Positions 1-10,005 of a DNA stretch of 64,000 nucleotides are shown here, piece by piece. The notes beneath the pieces were generated by a model, which did no database searches, had not been told where the DNA came from, and worked only from the letters and a program-made list of their open reading frames with translations. The stretch's first letter is position 1; each line of letters starts with the position of its first letter. The translations under genes and the position numbers were made by a program. Location: assembly GCA_920105625.2 (NCBI GenBank), contig OV050031.1, forward strand, positions 86,809,995 to 86,873,994, given 5' to 3'. Source of the stretch: Clusia tigrina. Its lineage: Eukaryota > Arthropoda > Insecta > Diptera > Clusiidae.

Positions 1-3000
1 AGCCTCTGTCAGCGTCTCTGTAGGCGTTTCAGTTGTTGCCGCTGTCGATTGGTTGGTCAGCTGCCTTTTCTATGCCTATATCTACCACCACCTGCCTCAG
101 TCGGCGTCACAGTCGGCTTCGCGGCCTCTGTCAGCGAATCTGTAGGCGTGTCTGTCGGCGTCTCAGCCGCTGCCGCTGTCGATTGGGGGTTCTGCAGCCT
201 TCTCTATGCCTATATCTACCCTTATCTGCCTCAGTCGGCGTCTCAGTCGGCGTCTCAGTCGGCGTCGCTGCCTCTGTCAGCCTCTCTGAATGCGTCGCAG
301 TCGCTGCCGCTGTCGATTGGGGGGTCTGCTGCCTTCTCTATGCCTATATCTACCCCTACCTGCCTCAGTCGCTGTCACAGTCGGCTTCGCAGCCTCTGTC
401 AGCGTCTCTGTAGGTGTCTAAGTCGCCACCGCTGTCGATTGGGGGTTCTGCTGCCTTCTCTTTGGCTATATCTACCCCTACCTGCCTCAGTTGGCGTCAC
501 AGTCGGCTTCTCAGCCTCTGTCAGCGTCTCTGTAGGTGTCTCAGTTGTTGCCGCTGTCGATTGGTGGGCCAGCTGCCTTCTCTATGCCTATATCTACCAC
601 CACCTGCCTCAGTCGGCGTCACAGTCGGCTTCGCGGCCTCTGTCAGCGTCTCTGTAGGCGTCTCTGTAGGCGTCTCAGCCGCTGCTGCTATCGATTGGGG
701 GTTCTGCAGCGTTCTCTATGCCTATATCTACCCCTATCTGCCTCAGTCGGCGTCTCAGTCGGCGTCGCAGCCACTGTCAGCGTCGCACCCTCTGTCAGCG
801 TCTCAATCGCTGCCGCTGTCGATTGGGGGGTCTGCTGCTCTCTCTATGCCAATATCTACACCTATCTGCCTCAGTCGGCGTCGCAGCCTCTTTCAGCGTC
901 TCTGTAGGCGTCTCAGTCGCTGCCGCTGTCGATTGGGGGGTCCGCTGCCTTCTCTATGCCAATATCTACCCCTACCTGCCTCAGTCGCCGTCACAGTCGG
1001 CTTCGTAGCCTCTGTCAGCGTCTCTGTAGGTGTCTAAGTCGCCACCGCTGTCGATTGGGGGCTCTGCTGCCTTCTCTTTGGCTATATCTACCCCTACCTG
1101 CCTCAGTTGGCGTCACAGTCGGCTTCTCAGCCTCTGTCAGCGTCTCTGTAGGCGTCTCAGTTGTTGCCGCTGTCGATTTGGGGGGTCTGCTGTCTTATCT
1201 ATGCCAATATTTACCGTTATCTGCCTCAGTCGGCGTCTCAGTCGGCGTCGCAGCCCCTGTCCGCGTCTCTGTAGGCGTCTCAGCTGCTGCCGCTGTCGAT
1301 TGGGGGTTCTGCCACCTTCTCTATGCCTATATCTACCCCTATCTGCCTCAGTCGGCGTCTCAGTCGGCGTCGCAGCCTCTTTCAGCGTCTCTGTAGGCGT
1401 CTCAGCCGCTGCCGCTGTCGATTGGGGGGTCTGCCACCTTCTCTATGCCTATATCTACCCCTATCTGCCTCAGTCGGCGTCTCAGTCGGCGTCGCAGCCT
1501 CTTTCAGCGTCTCAGTAGGCGTCTCAGTCGCTGCCGCTGTCGATTGGGGGGGTCCGCTGCCTTCTCTATGCCAATATCTAGCCCTCTCTGCATTAGTCGG
1601 TGTCTCAGTCGGCGTCGCAGCCTCTGTCAGCGTCTCTGTAGGCGTCTCAGTCGCTGCCGCTGTTGATTAGGGGTCTGCTGCCTTCTCTTTGCCTATATTT
1701 ACCTCTATCAGCCTCAGTCGGCATCTCAGTCGGCGTCGCAGCCTCTATCAGCGTCTCTGTAGGCGTCTCAGTTGTTGCCGCTGTCGATTTGGGGGGTCTG
1801 CTGACTTCTCTATGCCTATGTCTACCCCTATCTGCCTCAGTCGGCGTCTCAGTCGGCGTCGCAGCCTCTTTCAGCGTCTCTGTAGGCGTCTCAGCCGCTG
1901 CCGCTGTCGATTGGGTGGTCTGCCACCTTCTCTATGCCTATATCTACCCCTATCTGCCTCAGTCGGCGTCTCAGTCGGCGTCGCAGCCTCTTTCAGCGTC
2001 TCTGTAGGCGTCTCAGCCGCTGCCGCTGTCGATTGGGGGTCTGCCACCGTCTCTATGCCTATATCTACCCCTATCTGCCTCAGTCGGCGTCTCAGTCGGC
2101 GTCGCAGCCTCTTTCAGCGTCTCAGTAGGCGTCTCAGTCGCTGCCGCTGTCGATTGGGGGGTCCGCTGCCTTCTCTATGCCAATATCTAGCCCTCTCTGC
2201 ATTAGTCGGTGTCTCAGTCGGCGTCGCAGCCTCTGTCAGCGTCTCTGTAGGCGTCTCAGTCGCTGCCGCTGTTGATTAGGGGGTATGCTGCCTTCTCTTT
2301 GCCTATATTTACCTCTATCAGCCTCAGTCGGCATCTCAGTCGGCGTCGCAGCCTCTATCAGCGTCTCTGTAGGCGTCTCAGCTGTTGCCGCTGTCGATTT
2401 GGGGGGTCTGCTGACTTCTCAATGCCTATATCTACCCCTATCTGCCTCAGTCGGCGTCGCAGCCTCTTTCAGCGTCTCAGTAGGCGTCTCAGTCGCTGCC
2501 GCTGTCGATTGGGGGGTCTGCTGCCTTCTCTATGCCTATATCTACCCCTACCTGCCTCAGTCGCTGTCACAGTCGGCTTCGCAGCCTCTGTCAGCGTCTC
2601 TGTAGGTGTCTAAGTCGCCACCGCTGTCGATTGGGGGTTCTGCTGCCTTCTCTTTGATTATATCTACCCCTACCTGCCTCAGTTGGCGTCACAGTCGGCT
2701 TCTCAGCCTCTGTCAGCGTCTCTGTAGGCGTCTCAGTTGTTGCCGCTGTCGATTTGGGGGGTCTGCTGACTTCTCTATGCCTATGTCTACCCCTATCTGC
2801 CTCAGTCGGCGTCTCAGTCGGCGTCACAGCGTCTGTCACCGTCGCACCCTCTTTCAGCGTCGCACCCTCTGTCAGCGTCTCTGTAGGCGTCTCAGTCGCT
2901 GCCGCTGTCGATTGGGGGGGTCTGCTGCTCTCTCTATGCCAATATCTACCCCTATTTGCCTCAGTCGGCGTCGCAGCCTCTGTCAGCGTCTTTGTAGGCG

Positions 3001-3016
3001 TCTCAGTCGCTGCCGC
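1..3016. repeat. Monomer block upstream of HOR V, with a ~610-bp five-monomer duplication
   Basis: The window opens inside a higher-order copy: positions 1 to about 330 match about 3802 to 4130 (offset 3801), including the distinctive GGTTGGTCAGCTGCC core. Further on, the segment around 1323-1932 is repeated at about 1934-2543. For instance the monomer at 1445 recurs at 2056 (611 bp) and the variant GTTGATTAGGGG segment near 1663 recurs near 2272 (609 bp). The 2-bp difference comes from G-tract length. 609-611 bp equals five monomers. No gene is seen here. Confidence 0.8.
1323..1444 (+). repeat. Representative 122-bp monomer (hexamer block plus 44-bp core)
   Basis: This copy is close to the consensus and shows the internal plan. 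Starting from the core: ATGCCTATATCTACCCC, then CTATCTG, followed by a run that parses as thirteen degenerate hexamers (CCTCAG, TCGGCG, TCTCAG, TCGGCG, TCGCAG and so on to TCGATT), and then the G-tract and TCTGC part of the core. Thirteen hexamers make 78 bp and the core makes 44 bp, which sum to 122. This copy carries two common variants, CTTTCAGCG for CTGTCAGCG and CAGCCGCTGCC for CAGTCGCTGCC. The hexamer block is where most length change occurs; the core changes mainly by substitution (GCCTATAT, GCCAATAT, GCCTATGT, CTAACCATCT, CTAGCCCTCT). Confidence 0.93.
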
Positions 3017-3270
3017 TGTGGGTTGGGGTGGTCTGCTGCCGTCTCTATGCCTATCATTTCCCCTATCTGCCTCAGTCGGCGCCACAGTCGGCATCGCAGC
3101 CTCTCTCAGCGTCTATGTCGGCGCCTCAGTCGCTGCCGCTGTCGATTGGGGGGGTCTGCTGCCGTCTCTATGCCAATATCTATCCCTATCTGCCTCAGTC
3201 AGCGTCTCAGTCAGCGTCGCACCCACTGTCAGCGTCTATATGCCTATGTCTAACCATCTCTGCCTCAGTC

Positions 3271-3330
3271 GGCGTCTCAGTCGGCGTCTCAGTCGGCGTC
3301 TCAGTCGGCGTCTCAGTCGGCGTCGCAGCC
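3271..3330 (+). repeat. 12-bp expansion, 5 copies (V1)
   Basis: GGCG recurs at 3271, 3283, 3295, 3307 and 3319 inside one monomer, immediately after a CTAACCATCTCTGCCTCAGTC core. The 12-mer is GGCGTCTCAGTC. An ordinary monomer has two such steps. Confidence 0.95.
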
Positions 3331-4999
3331 TCTGTCAGCGTCTCTGTTGTCGTCTCAGTCGCTGCCGCTGTCGATTGGGGGGTCTGCTGCGTTCTCTATG
3401 CCAATATCTACCCTTATCTGCCTCAGTCGGCGTCTCAGTCGGCGTCACAGCCTCTGCCAGCGTCTCTGAATGCGTCTCAGTCACTGCCGCTGTCGATTGG
3501 AGGGTCTGATGCCTTCTCTATGCCTATATCTACTCCTATCTGCCTCAGTCGGAGTCTCAGTCGGCATCGCAGCTTCTGTCAGCGTCTATGTAGGCGTCTC
3601 AGTCGTTGCCGCTGTCGATTGGGGGTCTGATGCCTTCTCTATGCCTATATCTTCCCCTACCTGCCTCAGTCGGAGTCTCAGTCGGCATCGCAGCCTCTGT
3701 CAGCGTTTATGTAGGCGTCTCAGTCGCTGCCGCCGTCGATTGGGGGGTCTGCTGCCTTCTCTATGCCAATATATACCCTTATCTGCCTCAGTCGGCGTCG
3801 CAGCCTCTGTCAGCGTCTCTGTAGGCGTTTCAGTTGTTGCCGCTGTCGATTGGTTGGTCAGCTGCCTTTTCTATGCCTATATCTACCACCACCTGCCTCA
3901 GTCGGCGTCACAGTCGGCTTCACGGCCTCTGTCAGCGAATCTGTAGGCGTGTCTGTAGGCGTCTCAGCCGCTGCCGCTGTCGATTGGGGGTTCTGCAGCC
4001 TTCTCTATGCCTATATCTACCCATATCTGCCTCAGTCGGCGTCTCAGTCGGCGTCTCAGTCGGCGTCGCTGCCTCTGTCAGCCTCTCTGAATGCGTCTCA
4101 GTCGCTGCCGCTGTCGATTGGGGGGTTTGCTGCCTTCTCTATGTCAATATCTACCCTATCTGCCTCAGTCGGCGTCTCAGCCTCTGTCAGAGATTCTGTA
4201 GGCGTCTCAGTTGTTGCCGCTGTCGATTGGGTTGTCTGCTGCCTTCTCTATGCCTATGTCTAACCTTCTCTGCTTCAGTCGGTGTCTCAGTCAGCGTGGC
4301 AGCCTCTGTCAGCGTCTCTGTAGCCGTCTCAGTCGCTGCCGCTGTCGATTGTTGGGTCTGCTGCGTCTCTATGCCTATATCTAGCCCTACCTGCCTCAGT
4401 CGACGTCACAGTAGGCTTCTCAGCCTCTGTCAGCGTCTCTGTATTTGTCTCAGTCGCTGCCGCTGTCGATTGGGGGGTCTGCTGCCTTCTCAATGCCCAT
4501 ATCTACCCTTATCTGCCTCAGTCGTCGTCTCAGTCGTCGTCGCAGCCTCTGTCAGCGTCTCTGAATGCGTCTCAGTCGCTGCCGCTATCGATTGGTTGGT
4601 CTTCTGCCTTCTCTATGCCTATATCTACCCCTATCTGCCTCAGTCGGCGTCTCAGTCGGCTTCTCAACCTCTGTCAGCGTCTCTGTGGGTGTATCAGTCG
4701 CTGCCGCTGTTGATTGGGGGGTCTGCTGCCTTCTCTATGCCTATATCTACTCTTATCTGCCTCAGTCGTCGTCTCAGTCGGCGTCGCAGCCTCTGTCAGC
4801 GTCTCTGAATGCGTGTCAGTCGCTACCGCTGTCGATTGGAGGGTCTGCTGCCTTCTCTATGCCTATATTTACCTCTATCTGCCTCAGTCGGTGTCACAGC
4901 GTCTATCAGCGTCTCTGTAGGCGTCTCAGTTGTTGCCGCTGTCGATTGGTTTCTCTGCTGCCTTCTCTATGCCTATTTCTAACCATCTCTGCCTCAGTC

Positions 5000-5071
5000 G
5001 GCGTCGCTGCGTCTGTCGGCGTCGCAACCTCTGTCGGCGTCGCAGCCTCTGTCAGCGTCGCAGCCTCTCTC
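5000..5071 (+). repeat. 18-bp repeat run, 4 copies
   Basis: Steps at 5000, 5018, 5036 and 5054 of the type GGCGTCGCAGCCTCTGTC, with some substitutions. The partner run starts at about 16062 (offset 11062). A variant run starts at about 7739. Confidence 0.88.
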
Positions 5072-6221
5072 ACCGTCTCTGTAGGCGTGTCAGTTGTTGC
5101 AGCTGTCGATTGGAGGGTCTGCTGCCTTCTCTATGCCTATGTCTACCCCTACATGCCTCAGTTGGCGTCACAGTCGGCTTCTCAGCCTCTGTCAGCGTCT
5201 CTGTAGGCGTCTCAGTTGTTGCCGCTGTCGATTTGGGGGGTCTGCTGCCTTATCTATACCAATATTTACCCTTATCTGCCTCAGTCGGCGTCGCAGCCTC
5301 TGTCCGCGTAGGCGTCTCAGCAGCTGCCGCTGTCGATTGGGGGGTCTGCCACCTTCTCTATGCCTATATCTACCCGTATCTGCCTCAGTCGGCGTCTAAG
5401 TCGGCGTCGCAGCCTCTTTCAGCGTCTCTGTAGGCGTCTCAGCCGCTGCCGCTGTCGATTGGGGGGTCTGCCACCTTCTCTATGCCTATATCTACCCCTA
5501 TCTGCCTCAGTCGGCGTCTCAGTCGGCGTCGCAGCCTCTTTCAGCGTCTCTGTAGGCGTCTCAGTCCCTGCCGCTGTCGATTGGGGGGTCCGCTGCCTTC
5601 TCTATGCCAATATCTAGCCCTCTCTGCCTTAGTCGGCGTCTCAGTCGGCGTCGCAGCCTCTGTCAGCGTCTCTGTAGGCGTCTCAGTCGCTGCCGCTGTT
5701 GATTAGGGGGTCTGCTGCCTTCTCTTTGCCTATATTTACCTCTATCAGCCTCAGTCGGCATCTCAGTCGGCGTCGCAGCCTCTATCAGCGTCTCTGTAGG
5801 CGTCTCAGTTGTTGCCGCTGTCGATTTGGGGGGGTCTGCTGACTTCTCTATGCCTATGTCTACCCCTGTCTGCCTCAGTCGGCGTCTCAGTCGGCGTCAC
5901 AGCGTCTGTCACCGTCGCACCCTCTGTCAGCGTCGCACCCTCTGTCAGCGTCTCTGTAGGCGTCTCAGTCGCTGCCGCTGTCGATTGGGGGGGGTCTGCT
6001 GCTCTCTCTATGCCAATATCTACCCCTATTTGCCTCAGTCGGCGTCGCAGCCTCTGTCAGCGTCTTTGTAGGCGTCTCAGTCGCTGCCGCTGTGGGTTGG
6101 GGTGGTCTGCTGCCGTCTCTATGCCTATCATTTCACCTATCTGCCTCAGTCGGCGCCACAGTCGGCATCGCAGCCTCTCTCAGTGTCTATGTCGGCGCCT
6201 CAGTCGCTGCCGCTGTCGATT

Positions 6222-6233
6222 GGGGGGGGGGGG
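6222..6233 (+). repeat. G12 homopolymer tract
   Basis: Twelve G at the core after a GTCGGCGCCTCAGTCGC block. The related cores at 16773 (13 G), 8979 (9 G) and 3147 (7 G) show length change at this HOR position. Confidence 0.9.
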
Positions 6234-6349
6234 TCTGCTGCCGTCTCTATGCCAATATCTACCCCTATCTGCCTCAGTCAGCGTCTCAGTCAGCGTCGCA
6301 CCCACTGTCAGCATCTCTATGCCAATGTCTAACCATCTCTGCCTCAGTC

Positions 6350-6409
6350 GGCGTTTCAGTCGGCGTCTCAGTCGGCGTCTCAGTCGGCGTCTCTGTCGGC
6401 GTCGCAGCC
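6350..6409 (+). repeat. 12-bp expansion, 5 copies (V2)
   Basis: GGCG at 6350, 6362, 6374, 6386 and 6398; the first 12-mer is GGCGTTTCAGTC and the fourth is GGCGTCTCTGTC. Same position in the HOR as the run at 3271. Confidence 0.95.
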
Positions 6410-8847
6410 TCTGTCAGCGTCTCTGTTGTCGTCTCAGTCGCTGCCGCTGTCGATTGGGGGGTCTGCTGCGTTCTCTAGGCCAATATCTACCCTTATCTGC
6501 CTCAGTCGGCGTCTCAGTCGGCGTCACAGCCTCTGTCAGCGTCTCTGAATGCGTCTCAGTCACTGCCGCTGTCGATTGGAGGGTCTGATGCCTTCTCTAT
6601 GCCTATATCTACTCCTATCTGCCTCAGTCGGAGTCTCAGTCGGCATCGTAGCTTCTGTCAGCGTCTATGTAGGCGTCTCAGTCGCTGCCGCTGTCGATTG
6701 GGGGTCTGATGCCTTCTCTATGCCTATATCTTCCCCTACCTGCCTCAGTCGGAGTCTCAGTCAGCATCGCAGCCTCTGTCAGCGTCTATGTAGGCGTCTC
6801 AGTCGCTGCCGCCGTCGATTGGGGGGTCTGCTGCCTTCTCTATGCCAATATATACCCTTATCTGCCTCAGTCGGCGTCGCAGCCTCTGTCAGCGTCTCTG
6901 TAGGCGTTTCAGTTGTTGCCGCTGTCGATTGGTTGGTCAGCTGCCTTCTCTATGCCTATATCTACCACCACCTGCCTCAGTCGGCGTCACAGTCGGCTTC
7001 GCGGCCTCTGTCAGCGTCTCTGTAGGCGTGTCTGTAGGCGTCTCAGCCGCTGCCGCTGTCGATTTGGGGTTCTGCAGCGTTCTCTATGCCTATATCTACC
7101 CCTATCTGCCTCAGTCGACGTCTCAGTCGAAGTCGCAGCCTTTGTCAGCGTCTTTGTAGGCGCCTCAGTCGCTGCCGCTGTCGATTGGGGGCTCTGCTGC
7201 CTTCTCTATGCCTACATCTACCCTTATCTGCCTCAGTCGGCGTCTCAGTCGGCGTCGCTGCCTCTGTCAGCCTCTCTGAAAGCGTCTCAGTCGCTGCCGC
7301 TGTCGATTGGTTGGTCTTCTGCCTTCTCTATGCCTATATCTACCCCTATCTGCCTCAGTCGGCGTCTCAGTCGGCGTCTCAGTCGGCGTCTCAGTCGGCT
7401 TCTCAACCTCTGTCAGCGTCTCTGTGGGTGTATCAGTCGCTGCCGCTGTTGATTGGGGGGTCTGATGCCTTCTCTATGCCTATATCTACTCCTATCTGCC
7501 TCAGTCGGAGTCTCAGTCGGCATCGTAGCTTCTGTCAGCGTCTCTGAATGCGTGTCAGTCGCTACCGCTGTCGATTGGAGGGTCTGCTGCCATCTCTATG
7601 CCTATATTTACCTCTATCTGCCTCAGTTGGTGTCACAGCGTCTATCAGCGTTTCTGTAGGCGTCTCAGTTGTTACCGCTGTCGATTGGGTTCTCTGCTGC
7701 CTTCTCTATGCCTATTTCTAACCATCTCTGCCTCAGTCGGCGTCTCTGCGTCTGTCGGCGTCGCAACCTCTGTCAGCGTCGCAGCCTCTGTCAGCGTCGC
7801 AGCCTCTCTCACCGTCTCTGTAGGCGTCTCAGTTGTTGCAGCTGTCGATTGGAGGGTCTGCTGCCTTCTCTATGCCTATGTCTACCCCTACATACCTCAG
7901 TTGGCGTCACAGTCGGCTTCTCAGCCTCTGTCAGCGTCTCTGTAGGCGTCTCAGTTGTTGCCGCTGTAGATTTGGGGGGTCTGCTGCCTTATCTATGCCA
8001 ATATTTACCCTTATCTGCCTCAGTCGTCGTCTCAGTCGGCGTCGCAGCCTCTGTCCGCGTCTCTGTAGGCGTCTCAGCAGCTGCCGCTGTCGATTGGGGG
8101 GTCTGCCACCTTCTCTATGCCTATATCTACCCCTATCTGCCTCAGTCGGCGTCTAAGTCGGCGTCGCAGCCTCTTTCAGCGTCTCTGTAGGCGTCTCAGC
8201 CGCTGCCGCTGTCGATTGGGGGGGTCTGCCACCTTCTCTATGCCTATATCTACCCCTATCTGCCTCAGTCGACGTCTCAGTCGGCGTCGCAGCCTCTTTC
8301 AGCATCTCTGTAGGCGTCTCAGTCCCTGCCGCTGTCGATTGGGGGGTCCGCTGCCTTCTCTATTCCAATATCTAGCCCTCTCTGCCTCAGTCGGGATCTC
8401 AGTCGGCGTCGCAGCCTCTGTCAGCGTCTTTGTACGCGTCTCAGTCGCTGCCGCTGTCGATTGGGGGGTCTGCTGCCTTCTCTTTGCCTATATTTACCTC
8501 TATCTGCCTCTGTCGGCATCTCAGTCGGCGTCGCAGCCTCTATCAGCGTCTCTGTAGGCGTCTCAGTTGTTGCCGCTGTCGATTTGGGGGGTCTGCTGAC
8601 TTCTCTATGCCTATGTCTACCCCTGTCTGCCTCAGTCGGCGTCTCAGTCGGCGTCACAGCGTCTGTCACCGTCGCACCCTCTGTCAGCGTCGCACCCTCT
8701 GTCAGCGTCTCTGTAGGCGTCTCAGTCGCTGCCGCTGTCGATTGGGGGGGGTCTGCTGCTCTCTCTATGCCAATATCTACCCCTATTTGCCTCAGTCGGC
8801 GTCGCAGTCTCTGTCAGCGTCTTTGTAGGCGTCTCAGTCGCTGCCGC

Positions 8848-9945
8848 TGTGGGTTGGGGTGGTCTGCTGCCATCTCTATGCCTATCATTTCCCCTATCTG
8901 CCTCAGTCGGCGCCACAGTCGGCATCGCAGCCTCTCTCAGTGTCTATGTCGGCGCCTCAGTCGCTGCCGCTGTCGATTGGGGGGGGGTCTGCTGCCGTCT
9001 CTATGCCAATATCTACCCCTATCTGCCTCAGTCAGCGTCTCAGTCAGCGTCGCACCCACTGTCAGCGTCTCTATGCCAATGTCTAACCATCTCTGCCTCA
9101 GTCGGCGTCTCAGTCGGCGTCTCAGTCGGCGTCTCAGTCGGCGTCTCAGTCGGCGTCTCTGTCGGCGTCGCAGCCTCTGTCAGCGTCTCTGTTGTCGTCT
9201 CAGTCGCTGCCGCTGTCGATTGGGGGGTCTGCTGCGTTCTCTATGCCAATATCTACCCTTATCTGCCTCAGTCGGCGTCTCAGTCGGCGTCACAGCCTCT
9301 GTCAGCGTCTCTGAATGCGTCTCAGTCACTGCCGCTGTCGATTGGAGGGTCTGATGCCTTCTCTATGCCTATATCTACTCCTATTTGCCTCAGTCGGAGT
9401 CTCAGTCGGCATCGCAGCTTCTGTCAGCGTCTATGTAGGCGTCTCAGTCGCTGCCGCTGTCGATTGGGGGTCTGATGCCTTCTCTATGCCTATATCTTCC
9501 CCTACCTGCCTCAGTCGGAGTCTCAGTCGGCATCGCAGCCTCTGTCAGCGTCTATGTAGGCGTCTCAGTCGCTGCCGCCGTCGATTGGGGGGTCTGCTGC
9601 CTTCTCTATGCCAATATATACCCTTATCTGCCTCAGTCGGCGTCGCAGCCTCTGTCAGCGTCTCTGTAGGCGTGTCTGTAGGCGTCTCAGCCGCTGCCGC
9701 TGTCGATTGGTGGTTCTGCAGCGTTCTCTATGCCTATATTTACCCCTATCTGCCTCAGTCGGCGTCTCAGTCGAAGTCGCAGCCTCTGTCAGCGTCTTTG
9801 TAGGCGCCTCAGTCGCTGCCGCTGTCGATTGGGGGCTCTGCTGCCTTCTCTATGCCTGTATCTACCCTTATCTGCCTCAGTCGGCGTCTCAGTCGGCGTC
9901 GCTGCCTCTGTCAGCCTCTCTGAATGTGTCTCAGTCGCTGCCGCT
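8848..9945. repeat. Higher-order repeat V, copy 3, truncated
   Basis: Homology to copies 1 and 2 starts at the TGTGGGTTGGGGTGG core and continues through the 12-bp expansion at 9104 (six copies) and the TCAGTCAC monomer near 9312. Near 9670 one whole monomer is missing relative to the related block at 20.1 kb: the offset between them steps from 10453 to 10575, a change of 122. V-type order is lost after about 9945, where the sequence joins the CTAACCATCT monomers that lead into the U-type region. Confidence 0.75.
9104..9175 (+). repeat. 12-bp expansion, 6 copies (V3)
   Basis: GGCG at 9104, 9116, 9128, 9140, 9152 and 9164. Same position in the HOR as the runs at 3271 and 6350. Confidence 0.95.
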
Positions 9946-10005
9946 GTCGATTGGGTTGTCTGCTGCCTTCTCTATGCCTATGTCTAACCATCTCTGCCTC
10001 AGTCG

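Larger units (their letters stand above)
3017..6090. repeat. Higher-order repeat V, copy 1 (3,074 bp)
   Basis: The copy is delimited by the rare core variant TGTGGGTTGGGGTGG, at 3017 and again at 6091. Ordered variant monomers inside include the 12-bp expansion at 3271, a TCTGAATGCGTCTCAGTCAC monomer near 3467, the TCTGATGCC core, the GGTTGGTCAGCTGCC core near 3853 and the four-copy 18-bp run at 5000. The same variants follow in the same order in copy 2. Copy 1 is about 316 bp longer because of extra monomers. The boundary is an arbitrary register point, not a proven junction. Confidence 0.8.
6091..8847. repeat. Higher-order repeat V, copy 2 (2,757 bp)
   Basis: This copy runs from one TGTGGGTTGGGGTGG core to the next. 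It repeats the V-type order of variant monomers: a 12-bp expansion at 6350, the TCAGTCAC monomer near 6546, the GGTTGGTCAGCTGCC core near 6932 and the CACCGTCGCACCCTCTGTCA segment near 8668. It also holds a G12 tract at 6222. Near 7360 it has two extra 12-mers compared with the related sequence at about 17.9 kb, a 24-bp difference. Confidence 0.8.

Noticed and set aside
2275..2282. Telomere-like TTAGGGG in GATTAGGGG cores
   Set aside because: Only isolated occurrences from G-to-A change in GATTGGGG; never tandem, so not telomeric repeat.
2591..3094. Minus-strand 167-codon frame rich in Thr, Pro and Glu (TPTETPTEAD-like), resembling a mucin-like or disordered protein
   Set aside because: It is the reverse complement of the same hexamers. 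Related minus-strand frames occur across the array and most are cut by TGA in each unit, so it is a composition effect.
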